A stretch of DNA of 64,000 nucleotides from G020354025 sp964621455 (lineage in GTDB: Bacteria > Fidelibacterota > Marinisomatia > SCGC-AAA003-L08 > TS1B11). Every line of letters starts with the position of its first letter. Position 1 is the first letter of the stretch. The position numbers were made by a program, and so were the translations under genes. Shown here in pieces: positions 27,141 through 35,524 of the stretch. The notes beneath the pieces were generated by a model. It searched no databases and was not told the origin of the DNA. It worked only from the letters and a program-made list of their open reading frames with translations. Where the stretch lies: the NCBI GenBank assembly GCA_964621455.1, contig CAZULW010000002.1, positions 48,969 through 112,968 of the forward strand. The letters are read 5' to 3'.

Positions 27141-28417
27141 TTGCCCTCTCCTGGCGGTTATTCTATAATATGGTAGTTATGCCGCTCATGGTTATAGTGG
27201 CTTATGCCCTGGCCCCGGTGAATCGCAAAGTCCGGCGGGGCTTGCGGGGCCGGCGCCGAACCCTCCGGCGTGTGGCTCATTTTCGCAATACGGCCTGTGA
27301 CCGCTCCGGTTCGCTTTACTGGTTTCATGTAGCTTCTCATGGCGAGTACGAACAGACCAGGCCGGTGATCCAGGGTCTGCGGGAAGTGGCGCCCGAGAGT
27401 GTTATCGTAGTCAGTTTCTTTTCCCCTTCCGGCTATGAACACTTCGATCACCAGGCAGTGGATTTCACATTCTACCTGCCCATTGATTTTCCCTGGATCA
27501 TGCGACGGCTGCTGCGTGTTCTGAAGCCCCAAAAGGCGGTGTTTACCAGCTACGATATCTGGCCCAACCTCATCTGGAATTGCCAGAAGGCCGATGTCCC
27601 CACCACCCTTTTTGCCGCCCGGGTTGTACCCGGCAGCACCAAGCAGTGGCCGATCCTCTCCAATTTCTATCGGCACATCTACGGCGCCATCGGTCACATC
27701 TACACGGTATCGGAGGCCGATTACTTCAGGGTAAAGGCTATTCTGGGAAGGGCGGCCAAAACCGAAGTAAAGAACCTGGGGAATCCGCGCTACGATCGTG
27801 TTAAGGAGCGCAACCAACGTAACGGGTCAAACCGCCGCCGCGATGGACAGGAGAGTATTATAATCCTGGGCAGTCTTCACAAAGAAGATGAGGAGGTCAT
27901 CGGTCCACCCCTGATAGATACCTTGCGCCAGGATGACAGCGTGCGGGTGCTATGGGCTCCCCATGAACCTGAACCGGAAGTGATTGACGCCATCGGCGCC
28001 CGACTCTCGGAGGCGGGGATTAACTGGGAGCGTTTTGGCCGGCGGCTGGGCCGTTTTCTTGATAGCCAGGTGCTGATTGTCGACGGCGTGGGCTATCTGG
28101 CGGAGCTCTACTGCCGAGGCGTCCTCGCCTATATCGGGGGCGGGTTTAGCAGCAACGTACATAATATAATGGAGGCCGCCATTGCCGGCATTCCGGTTAT
28201 CTTCGGTCCCAAGTACGGCCACAGCCATGAGGCCGAGCAGCTGATCGCGTGCGGTGGCGGCGTATCAGTGAAATCAGCCGAGGAGTTCCAGCACCAGCTG
28301 ACTACCTTCCTGGACGATGATATATCGCGTCAGAAGGCAGGGGAAGCAGCGCTGAAGGTCATCGAAGACAATCTTGGCGCCTCGGCCCGTATCCTCCAGG
28401 CCATCCTTGGTAGCTAG
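27137..28417 (+). CDS. waaA: KDO transferase (WaaA/KdtA)
   Basis: A 426-residue GT30-family enzyme with an N-terminal membrane anchor (about 8-27). Visible motifs are WFHVASHGEYEQTRPVI (usually HAxSVGE), the YDIWPNLIW segment, GSLHKEDEEVI and FGPKYGHSHEA near the end. It transfers KDO to lipid A precursor, so this cell makes LPS. Note that HGEYEQ replaces the more common SVGE. The start is ATG 27137, overlapping the GT9 stop (ATGA). Confidence 0.9.
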   Translation: MIALSWRLFYNMVVMPLMVIVAYALAPVNRKVRRGLRGRRRTLRRVAHFRNTACDRSGSLYWFHVASHGEYEQTRPVIQGLREVAPESVIVVSFFSPSGYEHFDHQAVDFTFYLPIDFPWIMRRLLRVLKPQKAVFTSYDIWPNLIWNCQKADVPTTLFAARVVPGSTKQWPILSNFYRHIYGAIGHIYTVSEADYFRVKAILGRAAKTEVKNLGNPRYDRVKERNQRNGSNRRRDGQESIIILGSLHKEDEEVIGPPLIDTLRQDDSVRVLWAPHEPEPEVIDAIGARLSEAGINWERFGRRLGRFLDSQVLIVDGVGYLAELYCRGVLAYIGGGFSSNVHNIMEAAIAGIPVIFGPKYGHSHEAEQLIACGGGVSVKSAEEFQHQLTTFLDDDISRQKAGEAALKVIEDNLGASARILQAILGS

Positions 28418-29621
28418 CTATTATCTCTGGGACCTCCCCCCGGGACTCTATCATCTATATCCGGATGGCGCGGATTTAGTCCAACGGTTGCAACTGGCCC
28501 TTGAGCGTCGGGGCCGGAGCTGTCTTGTCTTTCCCTTTGAGATAGCCAGCTACCTGGTGGCAGATACGGTTCGTCGTGAGCTCGCTTTTGACCTGGAAAA
28601 TCAGGGCCTCACCGACTGGCAATTGAACACCGAGGTGGACAAAATCATCCGACAGGGCCCTTTCTCGAACCGCAGGCACCAGGCGCCGGCAACCCTGTCG
28701 GGTGGTGAGCAGCAGCAACTGGCCGTTACGGCGGCCCTCCAGCAACCGCATGAGTTCCTCATCGGGCAGCATTGCTTTGATTTCTTAAGTCCTCGCAATA
28801 TTCAAATAATGCACGGCCATCTAATGGCCCGTGGTAAGCGGATGCTGGAGGTTACCTACCGAAATGGAGGGACGGGCCAGGGCCAATCCATGTGGAGGCT
28901 TAATGGAGAACGTTTGAAAGCCCTCGCATCCGTCCGGTGGGATCTCAAGACCCCGGACTGGTCGTCAACCATACCGCCGTGGCGGCTGGTAGCCCAGGAA
29001 GTCGTAAAGCACTTTGACAGCGCCGCTTTCACCCTCCGGATACCACAGCTCGTTCTGGACCAGGTCCGTTGTCTGGGCATCTCTGGTGATAACGGATCGG
29101 GAAAATCCACCCTTGCCGATTGCCTTGCCGGGCTTTCGCCCTATGAAGGACGTCTGAAAGTGGAGCTGCCGGGCGTAGATACCCCCCACCTGGGGTACCT
29201 GGTTCAGCAGGCGGGAACACTGACCCAGGGACTCTCTGCAGGCGATATCATCCAACGGTTTGTCAGCCAGGGACGTCTCACCGGTCTTCAGGGGGAGTAC
29301 CTGAAACGCACGCTCACGAAGATCCAATCTTACCGACCATTAGCCGGACTGGATGCCCGCATCGGCTATCGCCTGGTTATTATCGCTGCACTTCTGTCAG
29401 GGGACTATGATCTGGTGATTTTGGATGAACCCACTTACGGACTGCCGGTTCAGGGCGTGGTCGAATTCCTGGCGCAGGTCGCCGGGGATTTAGGGGCAAA
29501 GCCGTTAGTAATCATATCCCACAACCGGAACTTTCTGGCCCTTTTCTGTGACACGATCATCCACCTGGACAATGGAGCTATCCATGAAGCGACCATCGGA
29601 TCGCATTGTCACCGTCAGTAA
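28407..29621 (+). CDS. Tandem ABC ATPase with complementary half-degenerate domains
   Basis: Two ABC-like nucleotide-binding domains in one chain of about 404 residues, without membrane segments. Domain 1 has lost Walker A (YPDGADLV in its place) and Walker B (EFLIGQHCF) but keeps the signature LSGGEQQQLAVTAAL (about 97-111). Domain 2 keeps Walker A GDNGSGKST (about 227-235), the Q-loop YLVQQAGT, Walker B VILDEPTYGLP and the H-switch SHNRNF, but lacks an LSGGQ signature. Together they could build one composite ATP site. No transporter partner is nearby. I chose TTG 28407; TTG 28374 is possible, and no ATG exists. It overlaps the waaA end and pgsA start. Confidence 0.7.
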   Translation: MVASYYLWDLPPGLYHLYPDGADLVQRLQLALERRGRSCLVFPFEIASYLVADTVRRELAFDLENQGLTDWQLNTEVDKIIRQGPFSNRRHQAPATLSGGEQQQLAVTAALQQPHEFLIGQHCFDFLSPRNIQIMHGHLMARGKRMLEVTYRNGGTGQGQSMWRLNGERLKALASVRWDLKTPDWSSTIPPWRLVAQEVVKHFDSAAFTLRIPQLVLDQVRCLGISGDNGSGKSTLADCLAGLSPYEGRLKVELPGVDTPHLGYLVQQAGTLTQGLSAGDIIQRFVSQGRLTGLQGEYLKRTLTKIQSYRPLAGLDARIGYRLVIIAALLSGDYDLVILDEPTYGLPVQGVVEFLAQVAGDLGAKPLVIISHNRNFLALFCDTIIHLDNGAIHEATIGSHCHRQ

Positions 29622-30138
29622 CGCTTTAACCCTGTTCCGGGCCCTTATCACCCCGCCCCTGGTTTGGGCCCTGGAAACCGACCGTATGCAGGCGGCTATG
29701 GTCATGATTGTGCTGGCCATCCTGTCGGACTTCTTTGACGGCTACCTGGCACGCCGTGCCCACGTGATCACCAACGTGGGCAAAATGCTGGATCCCGTCG
29801 CTGACAAAGTCATCATGATGGGTGTTATAATTTTCCTGATTTTCGATCCGGAGCGAAACTTTCCTATTTTTTTCTTTCTTCTCCTGGCCATCCGGGATAT
29901 CACAAATTCCATTATCGGCACCTATCTCATGAACGTCCGTACCGAGATATTTCAGTCCAATCCGAGCGGCAAGTTGTTCTTGAACGTCACCACCCTGGCA
30001 ATTATCCTTTACGTGCTGAGGTTCACCGAAGTCGGGTTCTGGGTTCTCATGGTGGCCACCCTGCTTTTACTGATCAGTTGGTATATCTACCTCCGGCGGT
30101 ATTATGTGGAGTACTTCAAGACCACCCCGGTCCCCTGA
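29584..30138 (+). CDS. pgsA: CDP-alcohol phosphatidyltransferase, PgsA-like
   Basis: A 184-residue membrane protein with the complete CDP-alcohol transferase motif, D-x2-DG-x2-AR-x8-G-x3-D-x3-D, in SDFFDGYLARRA followed by NVGKMLDPVADK. PgsA makes phosphatidylglycerol phosphate from CDP-diacylglycerol and glycerol 3-phosphate; CdsA, encoded at 46205, supplies the substrate. The exact alcohol cannot be proven. The start ATG 29584 has GGAG upstream and overlaps the ABC gene by 38 bp. Confidence 0.85.
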   Translation: MKRPSDRIVTVSNALTLFRALITPPLVWALETDRMQAAMVMIVLAILSDFFDGYLARRAHVITNVGKMLDPVADKVIMMGVIIFLIFDPERNFPIFFFLLLAIRDITNSIIGTYLMNVRTEIFQSNPSGKLFLNVTTLAIILYVLRFTEVGFWVLMVATLLLLISWYIYLRRYYVEYFKTTPVP

Positions 30139-31060
30139 GCGGCTTGGCCCGTCGTGACGGCCGGCTAACCATCTCTTGCCCGGCCTGCCCGGGACTCCCC
30201 AAGGGGCTCGCTAGAGGCGGCCTCGCCCTTAGGAGTACGCCCGGAGGGAACAACTAGGGCCCAGGGCTTGCGAAAGAAGCGCAGGTGGCCGCCCGAGGAG
30301 CCCACGATAATACCTGGATCGCCCCACGGTGCCCGAGAGAGGGCGTGGTATCGGGAGGGGGTAGGGGGGCTCGCGGCCGGCCCATTCCTTTTACTAGCCC
30401 GTCTGGTCCGTCGGGATGCCGGACAGGCCGCCGGACAGGCCGGGCCGAACCCCGCCAGAGGCAGGGGAACCTGGCGGGTAAGAGCACTGCGTGGGAGTAC
30501 CACTTTAACCATCTCAGACCCAACTTCCCGCCTACGGCCCCGCCATCGGCGGGGCTGGAAGTGTTCAAATCCCGCTGGAAGCGGGGCGGGGCGGGGCGTA
30601 CCACCAATACCAGACTCCCTTACCAGCGGATGAAAAGAGCGGGGATATCATGCAAAACAGCTGAGCAAGCCTGTTTCTCCCAGAGGGATCCCTGCGGGAT
30701 GGACGGCCTGCCCGGCCAGGGTAACAATCCTGGATGATCCCAAATATAAAAACCTCAACTTCATTTCCTGACCGGACAGGTTACCCCAAAGTATAAACCA
30801 TGGGTGTAAGCTTGACATACCATATCCATATAGTATTTGCCATGCGCCGGTAAAGTTCGTACTTTACGCCGCTTGGGAATATTGTGTTGTATTAATACTT
30901 TGAATCACGATACTTAAGAATGCCTGGGATGTGCCGATAAGTATGTGGGGAGTTTTAATGAAGGTAATCGCTAAGTATTTCGGTCCCAATAATGTTTAAT
31001 AGCGTTGATTTCAGTGTTTCGTAACATATTGAGAATCAATGGATAGAGATTCTCCTTCCG
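30139..31060. other. 920-bp region without a recognisable gene; G+C-rich palindromic block
   Basis: From about 30139 to 30720 the sequence is very G+C-rich and full of inverted repeats, including CCCCGCCATCGGCGGGG near 30539 (also near 17104). Frames through it look random and I see no RNase P, tmRNA or SRP RNA landmarks. From about 30740 to 31060 it turns A+T-rich and includes a perfect hairpin, GTAAAGT/ACTTTAC, near 30851-30868. It may be a decayed mobile or repeat element. Confidence 0.5.
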
Positions 31061-31801
31061 ATGAATGATCAATGTAAAACCAAAGTTCAACTGATTAAAG
31101 AACTGGAACAAACCCGGGGCCGTATAGCTGAACTCGTGCCCAAGCACTCGGATGAGGGGCTGCATAATCTAATCGAGATCATCCAATTCACGGAGCACGT
31201 GTCCGCGAAGTTGCACGGCCTGGTGAACGAGGCCGAGATCTACAGGACTGTGAGGGAGGAGTTCGCGCAGTCGCAACGCTACACTGCGAGCATCCTGTTG
31301 TTTACCGATGATGGCTCATCGCTTAGAATCGCGGAAGCATCGCTCTCTCCCGCGAAGGTTAAGGTGGGAGAGAAGGCGACCGGGCTCCGGCTGAAAGGCT
31401 ACAAGATTGACTTGAAGAAGTCAGGCATCTACCGTCAGGTAGTAAGGGAGGAAAAAACCGTCCAGGTCAGTGTCAGCGATATAATAGGGGAATTGTTTCC
31501 GCGACCGCTGGCCCACCTGATATCAAAGACTATGGGCTACGAGAAGAAAACCTCCATCCTGACGTCGTTGATGCGGAATGGAAAGATCATAGGCGCCTTC
31601 GCCATGACTTGCCCCGAACTTGCTGAACACTTCATTCTATCTGTTAAAAACCTCGCACAGCATATTTCAATTGCCCTGGAATGGGCTGATGAATACACCG
31701 AGCGCAAGCGGGCGGATGAGGCGCTGCGGGAAAGTGAAGAGCGGTTCAGGCGCGTCTTTGAGGGGACGCTGATGGGCTTGTCCTCACGACATCAGCTCTG
31801 A
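31061..31801 (+). CDS. GAF-domain sensor protein, probably truncated
   Basis: A 246-residue soluble protein with a short N-terminal coiled segment (QLIKELEQTRGRIAELV), a GAF-like sensing domain (about 45-210) and then ERKRADEALRESEERFRRVF, the usual linker into a PAS domain. The PAS and kinase parts are missing: the frame ends shortly after FEGTLMG. It therefore looks like a sensor kinase cut off at its PAS domain. The intact PAS-kinase downstream at 33098 carries a similar ERKRAEKEL linker. Confidence 0.65.
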   Translation: MNDQCKTKVQLIKELEQTRGRIAELVPKHSDEGLHNLIEIIQFTEHVSAKLHGLVNEAEIYRTVREEFAQSQRYTASILLFTDDGSSLRIAEASLSPAKVKVGEKATGLRLKGYKIDLKKSGIYRQVVREEKTVQVSVSDIIGELFPRPLAHLISKTMGYEKKTSILTSLMRNGKIIGAFAMTCPELAEHFILSVKNLAQHISIALEWADEYTERKRADEALRESEERFRRVFEGTLMGLSSRHQL

Positions 31802-32004
31802 TTGCACAGTTGGATCCCTGTAAGGATGCGATCAGTAAGTCATTTTATACAACGAAAAGTTTGTCTTGATTTTCCATCTGATAACAGCGCTATTGTGTTA
31901 CAGGTCGAATTTTTAATAAAGGGAAACATTGTCGGCTGGTTCGAGTTTCGGACCGGCAGATGATCGATCACGCATCATAATAACAACAACCATGGAGGTG
32001 GATC
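31802..32004. other. Gap after the truncated sensor
   Basis: A short open frame (ATG about 31825, ending at 31963, 45 codons) ends in IKGNIVGWFEFRTGR. I do not recognise it. A purine-rich GGAGGTG ribosome binding site for the next gene lies at about 31994-32000. Confidence 0.35.
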
Positions 32005-32472
32005 ATGAAGAGACTCCTTACACCGGCTATCTTCTTTGTTGTAGCGTTAGCCGTAGTGAGCATAAGCTGTGAAAAAACAGCTACCGAGGGTGCCGGTAGT
32101 CCCGAGCCCGCCACTCCTCGACTTGGACTAATGAAAGGAACCGATGTGATGTTCACTGGTGAAGAAGACCACTCCATCACGCTTGCGGCCGCTGAGCAAA
32201 TGATGGCCGCCTTCCAAGCCGATAACCCGTACGATACCTACGGTTGGTCCTTTAGTAGAAAGGCTATTGAGTTGCTCCTCGCCCAGGAAGGCTGTGTGGG
32301 CATCCGCATCTACGGTGGCCTCAACCAGGATGGCCAGTTCAGTCCGGTCCTGTTCGGAGTGACAGCCAAGGGAGGTGATATAGGTGGCGGTGGACTGTCC
32401 AAAGCTCTATCCGATTCCACCGTCGTGGGGTCGATGGAGCTGTCAGCTCCCTGTCCGCCATACTGCCCGTAA
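32005..32472 (+). CDS. Small lipoprotein of unknown function
   Basis: A 155-residue protein with a lipoprotein signal peptide (basic MKRLL, hydrophobic core, lipobox SISC at about 22-25). The mature part has a conserved-looking core, AQEGCVGIRIYGGLNQDGQF then VLFGVTAKGGDI, and a cysteine-containing tail CPPYCP. I associate this core with uncharacterised Bacteroidetes proteins that occur beside sensor genes; that link is from memory. It has a strong ribosome binding site (GGAGGTG) and leads a possible operon of membrane protein, kinase and regulator. Confidence 0.7.
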   Translation: MKRLLTPAIFFVVALAVVSISCEKTATEGAGSPEPATPRLGLMKGTDVMFTGEEDHSITLAAAEQMMAAFQADNPYDTYGWSFSRKAIELLLAQEGCVGIRIYGGLNQDGQFSPVLFGVTAKGGDIGGGGLSKALSDSTVVGSMELSAPCPPYCP

Positions 32473-32492
32473 ATGGGGCCATACCAGCCCTG

Positions 32493-33113
32493 ATGTGGCA
32501 GCTTCCCTTCTTAGTTCACCTTGGCATTCTATCAGGATTAGTACCTCTTGGGGCGGGTATCTATTTATGGAACCGGTCCACCCGCCCCATGAGGCTGCTA
32601 ACCGGGCTGCTATTATATAGTTTTCTAAACGATGTTGCCCTTGTTTTGGTTGCACAAAGGTGGGGGAATAACATGGTGCTCTTTCACCTGTACCTCCCTC
32701 TGGCTTATACTCTGGTCGCCATGCTTTTTTCCTTTTGGCATGAAGGTCGACCAGCTCGCCTCATGCGGCTTTCCATTTTCCTGTTTCTGGGCATATACCT
32801 CCTTTTGCTAGTTGGCGGCTATGAAAATTTACAGCTGCCTAATAAGTACTCCATGTCAATCATGGGTGTTTTGGTTGCATTTATCGCGCTTTACACCTTG
32901 TATGCCACTTTGCGGGATCAGTTTGATCTACCCGCTTACCGCAACGAGCGATTCTGGGTCTCGTTTGGCGTCTTTATCAACCATTCGGTCAATGTGCTTG
33001 TATATGCTGCCATTCCAGTTTTTATCACCCACGCTCTCTGGCAGATACATAACGTGTTAGCCATTCTCGGGAATATTCTCTACTTCGGAGCATATCTATG
33101 TCTGCGCAAATAG
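32493..33113 (+). CDS. Integral membrane protein (about six segments)
   Basis: A 206-residue hydrophobic protein with roughly six membrane segments and few charged loops. No enzyme motif is visible. It overlaps the start of the histidine kinase at 33098 by 16 bp, so it is probably co-translated with it and may be its membrane sensor or partner. This is inference from position. Confidence 0.7.
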   Translation: MWQLPFLVHLGILSGLVPLGAGIYLWNRSTRPMRLLTGLLLYSFLNDVALVLVAQRWGNNMVLFHLYLPLAYTLVAMLFSFWHEGRPARLMRLSIFLFLGIYLLLLVGGYENLQLPNKYSMSIMGVLVAFIALYTLYATLRDQFDLPAYRNERFWVSFGVFINHSVNVLVYAAIPVFITHALWQIHNVLAILGNILYFGAYLCLRK

Positions 33114-34282
33114 ATTACCTGTGGGTTTTACTGAGCACCATCTTAATTGGAGCGGTCATCCTTACGTTTGCCGTATATGTCGTCATTAGCAGCAGGCGTG
33201 AGCTGGCCGAGCGCAAGGTGGCGGAGACTGCGCTCCAGAAGAGCGAGGAGAAATACCGCCAGCTATTTGCAACTGTAGCGGATGCCATCGTGATCTATGA
33301 TGCCCATACGTGGCAATTCATCGACGTGAACCAGCGGGCGGTGGAGCTGTACGGCTATACCCGCGAGGAGTTCCTCCAGATGATCCAGCTCGATATCTCC
33401 GCCGAGCCGGAGGCATCGGAACTATCGATCAAGGAAACCCTGGCCGGGTATTGTGAGCACATTCTGCTCCAATATCACAAGAGAAAGGACGGCACGGTAT
33501 TCCCGGTGGAGATATCCAGGGGCGTATACACCTTCGGTGAGCAAAAAGTGATCTGCGGCGTAATCCGGGACATCACCGAGCGCAAGCGGGCGGAGAAGGA
33601 ATTGAGTGAATCCCGCGAGCAACTGCGCAGTCTGTCCGCTCACCTGCAATCGGTAAGGGAAGAAAGCCAGAAGCTGCTCGCCCGTGAGATCCACGATGAG
33701 TTGGGGCAGGCCTTGACGGCACTGAAAATGGACCTGTCATGGTTGAAAGGCAAACTGCGCCCGGATCAGAAATTTATCCAGGAGAAGGCCGCCGCTATGA
33801 CCGAACTGTCTGATGCTATGATTCAGACCGTGAAAAGGATAACTGCCAGGTTGCGGCCGGCGCTGCTGGATGACATGGGCGCGGCAGCAGCCCTGGAGTG
33901 GGAGCTGGAGGAATTTGCGAAGCGTACGGGGATTGGGTGCGATTTGACGGTTGAGCCTGAGGAGATCGATCTCGATCAGGATCGGTCTACGGCTGTTTAC
34001 CGTATCTTCCAGGAGGCGCTCACGAACATCGCTCGCCACGCGCAGGCCACGAATGTTAAGGTAAGTATTAAGGTACATACTGGCACGTTAGAAATGGAAA
34101 TCAGGGACAACGGCATCGGCATAACTAAGGAACAGGTTGCCAGTCCACGGTCATTTGGGCTCATCGGCATCCGCGAAAGGGTCCTGCAATGGGACGGTGA
34201 AGCCACAATTGAAGGTAGAAAAGGGAAGGGCACCACCTTAGCTGTAACGATTCCGCTGGACAATGGGGGAGGGCCGAAATGA
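33098..34282 (+). CDS. PAS-domain sensor histidine kinase (NarX/DesK type)
   Basis: A 394-residue kinase: one membrane helix (about 9-31), a PAS domain (about 50-160), a HisKA_3 dimerisation region with the phospho-accepting H199 in LAREIHDELGQALTALKMDL, and an HATPase domain with the N box YRIFQEALTNIARHAQ and the G boxes IRDNGIG and GLIGIRERV. Kinases of this class phosphorylate NarL/LuxR-type regulators, and such a gene overlaps its stop codon. The signal is unknown. Confidence 0.92.
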   Translation: MSAQIDYLWVLLSTILIGAVILTFAVYVVISSRRELAERKVAETALQKSEEKYRQLFATVADAIVIYDAHTWQFIDVNQRAVELYGYTREEFLQMIQLDISAEPEASELSIKETLAGYCEHILLQYHKRKDGTVFPVEISRGVYTFGEQKVICGVIRDITERKRAEKELSESREQLRSLSAHLQSVREESQKLLAREIHDELGQALTALKMDLSWLKGKLRPDQKFIQEKAAAMTELSDAMIQTVKRITARLRPALLDDMGAAAALEWELEEFAKRTGIGCDLTVEPEEIDLDQDRSTAVYRIFQEALTNIARHAQATNVKVSIKVHTGTLEMEIRDNGIGITKEQVASPRSFGLIGIRERVLQWDGEATIEGRKGKGTTLAVTIPLDNGGGPK

Positions 34283-34959
34283 TCAGAGTCCTTCTCGCGG
34301 ATGACCACCCGCTTTTTCGCGAAGGGGTTAAACAGATCCTGGCCGAAACCTCCGACATCGTCGTGGCAGATGAGGCCAGCGACGGGAGGGAAGTCCTGGT
34401 CAAGCTAGGTCAGGCTCAATATGATGTGATATTATTGGATATCGCCATGCCTGGTGATAGTGGCGTGGAAGTACTGAAGCATATTAAAAGCATTATGCCG
34501 GATCAGGCCGTTCTCATATTAAGTATGTATTCTGAAAAGCAGTATGCCCTCCGGGTTCTGCGATCAGGTGCATCGGGTTACCTCACAAAGGATAGCACAC
34601 CCGATCGGCTGGTGACGGCTATAAGGAAAGTGGGTGCGGGGGGCAAGTATATCAGCCCTGAATTGGGTGAAGAATTAGCACTTCGGGTAGGCACGGAATT
34701 CAAGGTCCCGCGCCATGAGAGGCTGTCAGATCGCGAACACCAGGTCCTGGTTATGATTACCTCTGGCAAAACTACTGGGGAGATTGCAGATAGGCTCTCC
34801 CTCAGCGCGAAGACCATCAGCACTTACCGGGCCCGGCTGTTGGAGAAAATGAATATGAAGACCGATGCGGAATTGACCCACTATGCCATTCAATACGAAC
34901 TCGTGAAAGAAGGTATTAAGCCGCCCCCCTCTTCCTCTAACACTCTAACTCTCTTCTAA
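34279..34959 (+). CDS. NarL/LuxR-family response regulator
   Basis: A 226-residue regulator with a receiver domain (acidic pair ADD at 7-9, phospho-acceptor D54 in VILLDIAMPG, a conserved Lys in GYLTKDS) and a C-terminal LuxR helix-turn-helix (LSDREHQVLVMITSGKTTGE then SLSAKTISTYRARLLEKM). Its ATG overlaps the kinase stop (ATGA), so the two are a cognate pair. A perfect palindrome follows the gene. Confidence 0.93.
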   Translation: MIRVLLADDHPLFREGVKQILAETSDIVVADEASDGREVLVKLGQAQYDVILLDIAMPGDSGVEVLKHIKSIMPDQAVLILSMYSEKQYALRVLRSGASGYLTKDSTPDRLVTAIRKVGAGGKYISPELGEELALRVGTEFKVPRHERLSDREHQVLVMITSGKTTGEIADRLSLSAKTISTYRARLLEKMNMKTDAELTHYAIQYELVKEGIKPPPSSSNTLTLF

Positions 34960-34991
34960 CTCTCACTTTCTTGTAGGATAATACCTACAGC

Positions 34992-35013
34992 CTTGTAGTC
35001 CGGAGACTACAAG
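34992..35013. promoter_or_regulatory. Perfect 9-bp inverted repeat between two response-regulator genes
   Basis: CTTGTAGTC (34992-35000), a CGGA loop, then GACTACAAG (35005-35013). Another partial half, CTTGTAGG, lies about 20 bp upstream. There is no strong T-run after it, so it may be a weak terminator or an operator for the LuxR-type regulator. Confidence 0.5.
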
Positions 35014-35130
35014 ATTTTCAGCCTGATCGTACAACAAAATCAGCCAAACGCTATATGCTTTTGTCCTCGTATTCCGTAAAGTATACATAAATCGGCATAC
35101 TGGACCCCAACAACACAGTTTAGAGTGGAA

Positions 35131-35508
35131 ATGAAAGTTTTTATCGCTGACGACTCTCAGGTTATACGGGAGCGGCTGAGTGCCCTGCTCTCGGAGATTG
35201 AGGGGCTGGAGATCATCGGGGAAGCGAAGGACGGGCTTGAAGGCCGTGACGCTATCCTGGAGCAGAAACCTGATGTCGTGATCCTGGACATCCGGATGCC
35301 CTGGCGGAATGGTCTGGACATATTGCGCGACATCAAAGAAAGTAATCCTGATATCAAGGTTATAATTCTGACCAATTATCCCTACCCTCAGTACCGGCGG
35401 AGATGCATGGAAGAGGGGGCGGATTACTTTTTTGACAAGTCGAGTGAGTTTGAGAAAGTACCAGAAGTTCTGGCAAAGTTGATCAGCGCTAAGAAAAAGG
35501 AAAAATGA
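35131..35508 (+). CDS. Single-domain response regulator (CheY-like)
   Basis: A 125-residue receiver domain without an output domain: acidic pair at residues 7-8 (ADD), phospho-acceptor D53 in VVILDIRMPW, and the DKSSEF segment with the conserved Lys near the end. It could act as a phosphate relay or bind a partner protein. I chose ATG 35131; an upstream GTG at 35125 would add two residues. Confidence 0.88.
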   Translation: MKVFIADDSQVIRERLSALLSEIEGLEIIGEAKDGLEGRDAILEQKPDVVILDIRMPWRNGLDILRDIKESNPDIKVIILTNYPYPQYRRRCMEEGADYFFDKSSEFEKVPEVLAKLISAKKKEK

Positions 35509-35524
35509 AAACCACATTCAGGAC

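Noticed and set aside
30165..30607. Open frames on both strands in the G+C-rich block
   Set aside because: They are proline/arginine/glycine-rich random text in every frame with no domain or plausible start.
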